The position numbers were made by a program, and so were the translations under genes. 64,000 bases of DNA from a bacterium (lineage in GTDB: Bacteria; Acidobacteriota; Thermoanaerobaculia; Multivoradales; JAHEKO01): contig JAAENP010000311.1 of the NCBI GenBank assembly GCA_024224155.1, forward strand, positions 1 through 64,000, read 5' to 3'. The notes beneath the pieces were generated by a model. That model saw nothing but the letters and a program-made list of their open reading frames with translations. It was not told the origin of the DNA and ran no database searches. This document shows positions 1 through 6,355 of this stretch, piece by piece (positions within the stretch are counted from its first letter, which is position 1; every line of letters begins with the position of its first letter).

Positions 1-1
1 C

Positions 2-307
2 CCGATCAAGATGCACGTGGAGGCGCCGCCGATGACCGTAGCCATCGTCGAGAAACCTACGACTCTCGTGTTGCACGGCAATCCCGCTGAATCGGATGAC
101 AGCGCGGTGCTCTCGACCACCTGGGCTTTCCTCCTCCTCAAGCAGCCAGACGGGACCACAAAACTCCTCTCCCGAACTCGCTACCACCACAATAACGATT
201 TCCGCTCCAAGCTTATGGGAGGTCAGTTGCTGATAGAGCCCATATCGTTCGTGATGGAGCGCAAAATGCTCAAGGTCATCAAAGCGCTCGTGGAGTCATC
301 TCAATGA
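2..307 (+). CDS. SRPBCC-family protein, C-terminal part (5' end outside window)
   Basis: The reading frame is open from the first bases of the window and ends at a TGA at 305-307, so the start of the gene lies outside. The visible 101 residues look like the end of a SRPBCC (START-like/polyketide-cyclase) lipid- or ligand-binding fold: a strand-rich stretch with TTWAFLL, then SRTRY, then the closing helix FVMERKMLKVIKALVE, which is typical of small hydrophobic-ligand-binding members. No catalytic function can be assigned. It lies at the edge of a decayed region, so the gene may itself be a remnant. The start codon at 11 is probably only an internal methionine. Confidence 0.5.
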   Translation, partial: PIKMHVEAPPMTVAIVEKPTTLVLHGNPAESDDSAVLSTTWAFLLLKQPDGTTKLLSRTRYHHNNDFRSKLMGGQLLIEPISFVMERKMLKVIKALVESSQ

Positions 308-361
308 CCTCTACTTCCCCGCCGACGACAAGACCATCGAATGGTGGACAGTTCTCAAGAA

Positions 362-385
362 GTGGGTGGCACCTCGGTCTTGCCC
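362..385 (+). repeat. Repeat family C, copy 1
   Basis: Contains the core GGGTGGCACCTC, shared with copies at 945-970, 1790-1895 and 3110-3137. This copy diverges after the core. It sits between two gene remnants. The rest of 308-433 shows nothing else. Confidence 0.4.
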
Positions 386-433
386 CGATCTCGTAGACAG
401 TTATCGTACTTAGCATCGTCATCTTAGGTCAGG

Positions 434-734
434 GTGGGGGAAGCGGTGGCTGGGGCCGCGAAAGCGGGCGGCCGCTGGGAGATCGACACCGACCACCGCT
501 TCTTCAACGACGACATCTCCTATGGCGTCTGCATCGCCAAGTGGATGGCCCAGGAGCTCGGCCTCGAGGTTCCGACCATGGACGGCCATCATCGCCTGGG
601 CCCAAGAGCTGCGCGGCGAGAGCTATCTCGAAGACGGCCGGCTGCTGATCGACAGCCCCAGCCTCGCCGCGCCGCTGCGCTCCGGCATCCCGCCGGTCTA
701 CGGCATGCGCACCGTAGACGATGTGGTCGACTGA
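434..734 (+). pseudogene. Opine/octopine dehydrogenase-like C-terminal remnant with frameshift
   Basis: Two overlapping frames together give one sensible protein. The first frame reads GRWEIDTDHRFFNDDI and then ELGLEVPTMD. Near base 591 the meaning jumps to another frame, which continues AIIAWAQELRGESYL to a TGA at 732-734. Deleting one G from the GACGGCC run at about 589-595 would restore PTMDAIIAWAQ. The FNDDISYG and VPTMDAII segments resemble the C-terminal domain of NAD/NADP octopine/nopaline dehydrogenase-type proteins. The N-terminal Rossmann domain is missing, so this is a 5'-truncated, frameshifted remnant. The family call is from memory of motif style and moderate. A single-base sequencing error could explain the frameshift but not the missing N-terminus. 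Confidence 0.45.
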
Positions 735-820
735 AACGGCCCCGGCGCGAGTCGCTCGAGCCGACGGCCTAGTCCCCGGTTCCAAAGCCGACCGGAGCTA
801 CCGAGAAGTCAGAGCGCCTA

Positions 821-839
821 TTGCACAAGAAACTGTGGA
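821..839 (+). repeat. TTGCACA..AAACTGTG hairpin element, copy 1
   Basis: Imperfect palindrome TTGCACAAGAAACTGTGGA. A nearly identical and more symmetrical copy is at 3083-3102 (TGCACAG-GAAA-CTGTGCA). Both copies flank the kinase/ketopantoate-reductase region. Confidence 0.4.
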
Positions 840-944
840 GGCGGGTGAGGTGACGGTACGCCGGCGAGCGCCGACGACCGAGACGGCACTGCGCCGGTTC
901 TTCGGTCCTCGTGAGCGTTCGACCGACTCATCTCACCTAGCACC

Positions 945-970
945 TCTTAGTGGGGGCACCTCTATGAGGG
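945..970 (+). repeat. Repeat family C, copy 2 (at the kinase breakpoint)
   Basis: Reads GCACCTCTTAGTGGGGGCAC followed by CTCTATGAG, the family C core. The truncated kinase reading frame on the minus strand ends inside this copy (stop at 962-964). Confidence 0.45.
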
Positions 971-1765
971 CAGCTCGGTGTCGGATTCAACATCGTAGAT
1001 CAGCTCGAGCATCGAACTGGCCGCGGTATTGACTCCAGTCACGTGCTCGCGCTGGCCGGGGGTGAGACTGGTCTCCAAGAGTCGGCCCGACGTTTCGACG
1101 ATGCCATTCAAGGGTTTCTGGATCTCATGACTCATCCGCGCAAGAAACTCGGACTTCGCGCGGTCGGCTCTCTCCATCGCGAGGAGAGCGCTGCGCCTCT
1201 GGGTTTCGTAGATGATGGAGATCGTCAGCAGCAGGAGAAGAAACGCCACTAGGCCGAACAGATCTATCCAGCGTTCCTGAATCGAGCTCAGCCGAACCGG
1301 CAGGCCGCGCCCGGAGAGCGTCAGCTATCCGAGAATCGCGTACTTGCCAGCGACCGCCAGCAGCCAGACGCCGGCCGCTCTCCGCTGCCCGAGGAACACC
1401 GCCAGCATCGGAACGGAGATGCTCCACATCAACGCCGAGACTGGATAGCCGCCTCTGACTACGCTGACTCCGACAACGGTTGCAAAAAGGGTCGCGAACA
1501 GAACATTGGCGGACATCGAGAGACTTCCACTCGTCCGGAGAATCAAGGGGATGGCGGCGATCGTGAACCCGGAGAGGAGCAGCGCGGTCGCTACTTCGAG
1601 CGAGGCACCCACCAAGACAAACACGAGTGCGAACACGGGACCCCAGACGAACCCACAGAACGACAGGAGGACCAGAATCCGTCCTCGACGGAACTCCTCG
1701 CTGCCCGCTTTCAGGTGGCCCGGAACAAACCGGTCCGCAAGAGAGACAATGCTCGACAGTTGCAC
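962..1765 (-). pseudogene. Membrane sensor histidine kinase, amber-interrupted and 3'-truncated
   Basis: The frame opens with a GTG at 1765 and encodes about six hydrophobic segments. It meets a TAG at 1325-1327 (codon 147) and then continues in the same frame through another membrane segment into a HisKA dimerisation domain ([20 protein letters not shown], phospho-accepting His in SHE). Coding stops at 962 just after ELIYDV, where DFSKIEAG-like sequence and then the HATPase domain would normally follow. The ATP-binding half is therefore missing and the protein cannot autophosphorylate. The H-box is also unusual: HEIQKPL instead of HEIRTPL. The 3' break coincides with a dispersed repeat (945-970). 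Confidence 0.7.
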
Positions 1766-1789
1766 GCCCGGCTAGTTTCTCACAGCCCT

Positions 1790-1895
1790 GCCCTAAGAGG
1801 TGTCCCCTAAGAGGTGCCAGCCTCCTCTGGATTGGGCGCACAGGGCGCCCTCAGGAAACGGGTGGCACCTCTATCTGGGGGGGCGCCACCCCTCT
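1790..1895 (+). repeat. Repeat family C, copies 3 and 4 (compound)
   Basis: Two inverted short units (CCTAAGAGGTGTCCCCTAAG then AGGTGCC) are followed by CGGGTGGCACCTCTATCTGG. The last core is shared with 3110-3137. The block lies between the 5' end of the broken kinase and the ketopantoate-reductase-like gene. Confidence 0.45.
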
Positions 1896-1950
1896 GGACG
1901 GTGTGCGCCGATTGGACCGGCCCGTACACTGACTCGGAGAGGTTTTCACG

Positions 1951-2934
1951 ATGAGGATCCTCGTATACGGCGCAGGCTGCCTCGGCAGCCTCTACGCTGC
2001 ACTGCTCACCGAGTCCCGGCAGGAAGTCACTATTCTGGCGCGGGGCGAGCGGCTTGCTCGCATCCAAAGCCATGGCATCGAACTGACGGAAGGCAAGTCG
2101 GGCCACGCGCTAGACGTTCGCGTGCCTGCGATCGAGGTTCTAGACCCGGCCGACGTCTTTGACCTCGTGCTGGTCGTCCTGCCGCGGCACCGGGTCGGCG
2201 AGGTGCTGCCCGCCCTGGGGCGCAGCGATTGCCGGAACGTCCTGTTCCTTGGGAACAACGCATCCGGCCCGGGGGAGCTCGTCGACGCGCTCGGCCCCGA
2301 GCGAGTTCTTCTCGGATTTCCGGGTGCCGCAGCCGTTCATGCGCGTGACCGCATCCGCTACCTCATCCTGTCGCGACGGGAACAACCCACCACCCTTGGA
2401 GAGCTCAACGGGGGACGAACGCCGCGGCTGCGAGCCATTGCCGACACCCTCAGCAGCGCCGGATTCCCGACTGCGACCAGCGCCAACGTGGACGCCTGGC
2501 TCAAAACCCACGCGGCCGAGGTCTCGCCCACGGCCAACGCCTTCTACCTGGCCGCCGGCGACCACCGCCGTCTCGCCCGCACCCCTGACGGAGTCCTGCT
2601 GATGCTCCGAGCCATTCGCGAGCTCTACGCTTGCCTGAACCGCCTTGAAGTGCCGATCACGCCAGCCGCTCACCGGGTCTTCCAGTGGCTGCCCGAGTCC
2701 GTCCTGCAATCGATTATGAAGCGGATGCTCGCAAGCGAGACCACCGCGATCAAGGTCGGCCACGCCCTTGAAGCCCGAGACGAGTGGCGAGTGATCGCCA
2801 AGGAGCTCCGCGTCCTCGCGGCATCGGCTGAGCTTCCAACGCCGGCGTACGACCAGCTGTGTAGATACCTTGACGCCGAAACTCCTCCGCTTCCGGACGG
2901 ATCCGCAGTGCTGACCGCCCGACGGGCGGCCTAG
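1951..2934 (+). CDS. Ketopantoate reductase-family (ApbA/PanE-like) oxidoreductase
   Basis: 327 residues, close to the family's usual 300-330. The N-terminus has the dinucleotide-binding motif GAGCLGSLYA right after the first strand (MRILVYGAG), followed by a basic patch LARGERL expected to contact the NADPH phosphate. A conserved KTHAAEVSPTANAF segment sits where ketopantoate reductases carry the catalytic lysine helix (residues about 188-201). The C-terminal half is helical. True PanE makes pantoate for CoA; many paralogues act on other 2-keto substrates, and nothing here fixes the substrate. The ATG follows GGAGAGG by about 8 bases, and a TACACT box at 1925-1930 could be the -10. Downstream is a hairpin repeat. 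Confidence 0.75.
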   Translation: MRILVYGAGCLGSLYAALLTESRQEVTILARGERLARIQSHGIELTEGKSGHALDVRVPAIEVLDPADVFDLVLVVLPRHRVGEVLPALGRSDCRNVLFLGNNASGPGELVDALGPERVLLGFPGAAAVHARDRIRYLILSRREQPTTLGELNGGRTPRLRAIADTLSSAGFPTATSANVDAWLKTHAAEVSPTANAFYLAAGDHRRLARTPDGVLLMLRAIRELYACLNRLEVPITPAAHRVFQWLPESVLQSIMKRMLASETTAIKVGHALEARDEWRVIAKELRVLAASAELPTPAYDQLCRYLDAETPPLPDGSAVLTARRAA

Positions 2935-2943
2935 CGCCGGGCA

Positions 2944-3013
2944 GGGAAAAGGGATAGACACCTGATCGCTCCGGGTGCCTTTCTCCCCAAAGGGTGCCTG
3001 TCCCCTTTTCTCC
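2944..3013 (+). repeat. GGTGCCTGTCCCCTTTT-type inverted repeat
   Basis: The left arm GGAAAAGGGATAGACACC and right arm GGTGCCTGTCCCCTTTTC pair imperfectly around a loop of about 30 bases that contains a further GGGTGCC unit. This resembles REP-like palindromes of the AAAAGGGGACAGGCACC type, which in other bacteria are mobilised by RAYT (IS200-like) transposases. Its place just after the ketopantoate-reductase-like stop codon means it may also act as a terminator. Confidence 0.5.
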
Positions 3014-3082
3014 CACCAAAAGTCGCTCAGTCCATCCATCAACGCCTCATACTAGCCTCAACGGTGCTCACCGTGAGCCGGA

Positions 3083-3102
3083 CTTGCACAGGAAACTGTG
3101 CA
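3083..3102 (+). repeat. TTGCACAGGAAACTGTGCA hairpin element, copy 2
   Basis: Perfect 7-bp stem (TGCACAG/CTGTGCA, 3085-3102) closed by a GAAA tetraloop. It is immediately followed by family C sequence. Confidence 0.45.
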
Positions 3103-3109
3103 CGTTCCG

Positions 3110-3137
3110 AGAAATGGGTGGCACCTCTATTGGGGGG
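3110..3137 (+). repeat. Repeat family C, copy 5
   Basis: AAATGGGTGGCACCTCTATT followed by GGGGGG. It ends two bases before the stop codon of the last gene of the four-gene cluster, so it marks one edge of that cluster. Confidence 0.45.
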
Positions 3138-3139
3138 CC

Positions 3140-3703
3140 TTAGGATCCCTCAGCAATAGCCAAATCGTGCTCCAAGTAGTTGATCCCCGGAATCGTCACT
3201 TCAATACCATCGGTGGAAGCAGTGTCGAGCCAGCCCTTTCTGGCTGCAGTGTCAATCAGGCTCTGCCGCAATGCGGAAGGTACCTTGAGGCCCGGGATGT
3301 CGCGATAGCAGGTGAAGATATGGTCGACCGAGATCGCCTCAATCTTCGCCAGCTGCTGTAGCCAGTACGCGAATATGAGATTCCGCTCAAAGTTCGTCGT
3401 AGGAGCGTATTTGCTGTAGAAGTCCCGGAGTCTGGGTCTGGAGCCTGAAGCTGACAGGTCCAGGTCTTGTACCAGAGCGGGCTTGCCACTGCCCTTCCGC
3501 GCGCTCCTCTTCGTTGACCTTTGTGCGTCGGCGCCCTTGGATACCGTTCGACGCTGGTCGGCAGGAGCGCTCTTTCGCCTTGTCGATGTGACATCCGTCA
3601 GCAGCTCCTTGTAGTCAGCGTAGATCATGCGTACAAACTCCTCGGTACCCTCCACCTCAACCGCCCTCTCCGCAAGATCGATCCTCAACCGTGTGTCAGC
3701 CAT
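3140..3703 (-). CDS. Unrecognised winged-helix-like protein, fourth gene of the four-gene cluster
   Basis: 187 residues. The N-terminus (about 5-33) reads as a strand-helix unit with VEVEGTEEFVRMIYADYKEL. A basic, low-complexity linker with many Lys/Arg/Ser follows (about 40-80). The C-terminal domain (about 93-182) begins DFYSKYAPTTNFERN and contains HIFTCYRDI, ALRQSLIDTAARKGWLD, then GIEVTIPGINYLEHDL. This last layout (recognition-helix-like segment, GWLD turn, beta-wing ending in G-x-x-x-x-x-H) looks like a winged helix, but I cannot name a characterised family. The ATG at 3703 has AAGGAGA about six bases upstream. It is the last gene of a codirectional run with 5127-5693, 4538-5044 and 3772-4518. 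Whether it binds nucleic acid or a partner protein is unknown. Confidence 0.7.
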   Translation of the reverse strand: MADTRLRIDLAERAVEVEGTEEFVRMIYADYKELLTDVTSTRRKSAPADQRRTVSKGADAQRSTKRSARKGSGKPALVQDLDLSASGSRPRLRDFYSKYAPTTNFERNLIFAYWLQQLAKIEAISVDHIFTCYRDIPGLKVPSALRQSLIDTAARKGWLDTASTDGIEVTIPGINYLEHDLAIAEGS

Positions 3704-3771
3704 TTCATTCTCCTTTCCATTTCCCCAAAACAGGCTCTAAGCTTACGTGCTCGGCTCGTCTCACTGGGCGT

Positions 3772-4518
3772 TCAGACCATGCCTGCCAGGTGCAGAAGCT
3801 CCTCCGAAGCGAGTCGAACTCCATCGCGAACCCTGTCGATGTCGTTCTTTCGTGCATTGAATCGGCGGTTGTGAGCAGATTGATCTCCCAGCCTCTTGCA
3901 GTCCCTCAGACCTTTGGAGGTATTTCGGCCTGGCGAGATCGTCTTGTCTCTCTCGAGAATCGCTAGGAGCGCTGAGAACATCAGATAGTTGCCGTCGCTT
4001 CCCCTTAGCTCTGCTTGCCTCCCAAGATGCTCGTAGAGTTCTATTACGAGCGTTTCCAGCAGTCTGCGACACATGACGGCGCAACAATCGTAGAGGCCTC
4101 CGTCGTAACTTCCGTTGATCTGAGCCACGACCCGCTCCAGGTAACCGCGCGTCCCATCGAACAGCTCACGCGGAAGCACTGAGTCGCTTGGTTTGAGTGG
4201 CCTTACCTGCAGATACGTACCGAACTTCTGCTCGATCTCCTGTAGTGAGTTTGTCCGAATTCGAAAGGCGCCTCTCTTGGCCTTTGCCGTGAGTGGACTT
4301 CTGGTGAGGTTTTCCTTCAACCGCGTGAGGTTCTGACGTGCGTACCCTGCGTCCTCCATCGCCTCTCCGATCTCAGCTGCGGTCATCGAACTCCTACCGC
4401 CGACCAACTGGCCCCACCACAACAGCCCGACTGCTCGATCGGTCTGGGTCAACCTCGCTTGGCGAGCGAGCACTTCAAGAAACTCCGTCGAGGTTGGATT
4501 GCTCAACGGGCCTCCCAC
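3772..4518 (-). CDS. Winged-helix plus HEPN/DUF4145-like protein, third gene of the cluster
   Basis: 248 residues from the GTG at 4518. A TTG at 4504-4506 is better placed behind a GGGAGG site (four bases away) and would drop four residues. Residues about 25-100 look like a winged-helix domain (TAAEIGEAMEDAGYARQNLT, then KRGAFRIR). Residues about 120-245 form a helical domain with YDGGLYDCCAVMCRRLLETL and, at R209-H216, the motif RLGDQSAH. R-x6-H matches the R-x4-6-H signature of HEPN nucleases and the related DUF4145 domain. Many HEPN proteins are RNases in toxin-antitoxin or antiphage systems, while DUF4145 is often fused to defence enzymes. Activity here is inference. The gap to the preceding gene is about 20 bases. 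Confidence 0.7.
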   Translation of the reverse strand: MGGPLSNPTSTEFLEVLARQARLTQTDRAVGLLWWGQLVGGRSSMTAAEIGEAMEDAGYARQNLTRLKENLTRSPLTAKAKRGAFRIRTNSLQEIEQKFGTYLQVRPLKPSDSVLPRELFDGTRGYLERVVAQINGSYDGGLYDCCAVMCRRLLETLVIELYEHLGRQAELRGSDGNYLMFSALLAILERDKTISPGRNTSKGLRDCKRLGDQSAHNRRFNARKNDIDRVRDGVRLASEELLHLAGMV

Positions 4519-4537
4519 GTGTCAGATAGCCGCCTGA

Positions 4538-5044
4538 TCATTCCTTGTTGTCCTTACTTTGGCGCGGCTTCTTCCCCTTCAGTACCTTGTAGGTCTCCTT
4601 GATGAAGGCTTCGCCATTGACAGTCAGTCGGTAGCCTTTGCCTTGCCTTCTGAACAAACTCTTTCCCCCCTTTCGAGCTTGGCGCATCGTCATGTCGGGG
4701 CGCTCAGGTATCGTGAGACCGGTGTCCTCAGCAATGCAGCGGAGGTCCTCCACTTGGATGGGGAAAACTCCATGCTGGAGGTAGAGCCAGGCCACAATGC
4801 GGAACAAACAACGACTCGGCCTCTCGGAAGAGTCAACGCTACTGAAGAACGACTCGTAGTCCGACTTCGACGGCTCCGCGCTCGATCCTCCGTCTCTCTC
4901 TTCCGCCCCGCCCGAACCTCCACCGACCTTTTCCTTCCCGAGCAGTTCATCCAGCGCTCGATTGAATGCGGCCTCTTGGAGGTTTTCGGGTACCTTCTTT
5001 GCCATCGCAGCCGCTACTTCCAGTGCCTTCTCAAGATCCTTCAT
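4538..5044 (-). CDS. Unrecognised winged-helix-like protein, second gene of the cluster
   Basis: 168 residues from the ATG at 5042-5044. An upstream in-frame TTG at 5059 would place the GGAGGAG ribosome-binding site inside the gene, so the ATG (five bases after that site) is preferred. The N-terminus is helical (KDLEKALEVAAAMAKKVPEN). A Gly/Glu/Ser-rich linker covers about 40-70. The C-terminal part has FRIVAWLYLQHG, then TIPERPDMTMRQARKGGKSL and GKGYRLTVNGEAFI, a typical helix-turn-helix plus wing layout. No characterised family is recognised. It is codirectional with its neighbours, with short gaps, so cotranscription is likely. Confidence 0.7.
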   Translation of the reverse strand: MKDLEKALEVAAAMAKKVPENLQEAAFNRALDELLGKEKVGGGSGGAEERDGGSSAEPSKSDYESFFSSVDSSERPSRCLFRIVAWLYLQHGVFPIQVEDLRCIAEDTGLTIPERPDMTMRQARKGGKSLFRRQGKGYRLTVNGEAFIKETYKVLKGKKPRQSKDNKE

Positions 5045-5126
5045 TTCTCTCCTCCACAATTACTAGGCCTCAGCTCAGCGCGGCCAACTGCGGGATGCTC
5101 ACGTGCGCCCTCAAGAACCACGCCAA

Positions 5127-5693
5127 CTACAACTGGTCGCCTTCCGTGAGATCCCGAAGAAGACCAGACAACTCCTCTGTTCCAGGCCTGTTCATCTTGA
5201 TCTCTCGGCTTCTGCCGCTGCCTTTGAAGCCAAACCACTTCTCCATTCCTCGGATCGTGGCTGCGAAGTTCGCCTGGTCGTACCTTCCGAAGTGTTCACA
5301 CACCTCCCTAAGGCTGTCCACACGGGTCCACTCCTCAAGGCCTCCAAGCTGGCGACCGCCCGCAACCAGAATTGCCAGCTGCCTACTCGCTCCCGAATTG
5401 CTCTTCGCAAGCCTCCCACTTCCGACAACTACCGCGAGCTCTCCGTCGGACGCGTCGTAGACCTCCTCGACACGTGAGACCTCCATCCCGACGGCCTGAG
5501 CAATCCGACTCACCGTATCCCTAGCCACATCACCAGTTACGTCCCTCACCCCACCCCCGGTACCTCTATTCACTAGAGCCTCTCGGCTCATCAGCTCAAC
5601 AGCCATCTTAAAACCAACCGGTCGCAGCTCCGGGGGGAGGTCAGCGCGCTCCAACTCTTTTAGCGCCCGACTCAGTAATTCATATACTTCCAT
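5127..5693 (-). CDS. Unrecognised winged-helix-like protein, first gene of the cluster
   Basis: 188 residues from the ATG at 5691-5693. An alternative ATG at 5697-5699 is only two bases from the GAGGAG site (5702-5707), whereas 5693 is eight bases away, so the inner start is chosen. The N-terminus is helical (EVYELLSRALKELERADLPP). The middle has VSRIAQAVGMEVSRVEEVYD, which could be a small helix-turn-helix. The C-terminal part has ASRQLAILVAGGRQLGGLEE, then REVCEHFGRYDQANFAATI and GFKGSGRSREIKM, again resembling a winged helix. I do not recognise a named family. As first gene behind a long, lower-GC, gene-free region, it probably carries the promoter for the cluster. Confidence 0.7.
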   Translation of the reverse strand: MEVYELLSRALKELERADLPPELRPVGFKMAVELMSREALVNRGTGGGVRDVTGDVARDTVSRIAQAVGMEVSRVEEVYDASDGELAVVVGSGRLAKSNSGASRQLAILVAGGRQLGGLEEWTRVDSLREVCEHFGRYDQANFAATIRGMEKWFGFKGSGRSREIKMNRPGTEELSGLLRDLTEGDQL

Positions 5694-5842
5694 AGCCATT
5701 GCTCCTCATTGCACGGTGGCCGTCAACCAAACTCACCTCTCAAGGGTCCAACGCAGCTTGACCGTACCACCCAAGGCGAGCCTGTGTCAAGTCAACATGG
5801 AATCTTGTCTTTCGTATCCAGGAATCTCTACGCAATCTGGAC

Positions 5843-5907
5843 CACTTCACTCGGATGAAATGCGGCCGGCACGGCCACCAATGGCGTGCTCGCCTTCGAT
5901 CGAATCG
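5843..5907 (+). repeat. 65-base direct repeat, copy 1
   Basis: Begins CACTTCACTCGGATGA and ends TTCGATCGAATCG. It matches 6170-6234 at 62 of 65 positions by eye (differences A/G, C/T and T/C). No open frame spans it convincingly. Confidence 0.8.
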
Positions 5908-6169
5908 ACATATTGACTCCAAGAATAGCCAGTATTATCCACTCCAGAACAAAGCATCGCCGGCCCAGACAAAGCTCGAGCGAGCAGGCCGAGGTGTCAC
6001 GGAATTAGCCCGGCTCAGGTCGGCGTGGCGAGCACACTCTTATTCTCCCCGCATGATCTCTAACATATTATGGAATACCATATTGAACTAACCCTTAGTG
6101 CTCAGATAGATACAGCTAGGTCTATGCATGGAAATATTGCGGTTAGCAATCCCGAGAAGAAACAGGCCG

Positions 6170-6234
6170 CACTTCACTCGGATGAGATGCGGCCGGCACG
6201 GTCACCAACGGCGTGCTCGCCTTCGATCGAATCG
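6170..6234 (+). repeat. 65-base direct repeat, copy 2
   Basis: Same orientation as 5843-5907, with start points 327 bases apart. It lies about 120 bases from the 3' end of ligA. Confidence 0.8.
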
Positions 6235-6355
6235 TCTAGGCAGGCGGTGCTCCGCTCAAAGAGCGTCTGTCCACACCCGGAGCAGGCCCTCATCTCCTGA
6301 CGATTCTCAGAATGAGGCTTTGTTGGCCTGAATCGCTGCCCGATCTGGTGGCCCC

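Larger units (their letters stand above)
5708..6355. other. Gene-free, AT-richer region between the four-gene cluster and ligA
   Basis: No convincing coding frame on either strand. The base composition is clearly lower in GC than the rest of the window, with A/T runs near 6055-6090 including TATGG-AATA-CCATA (6067-6082). It contains the two 65-base direct repeats listed separately. It should hold the promoter of the four-gene cluster (minus strand), but I cannot pick a single convincing one. Confidence 0.5.

Noticed and set aside
5843-6234. A CRISPR array
   Set aside because: Only two 65-base units at 327-base spacing; repeat and spacer lengths do not fit and there are no cas genes.
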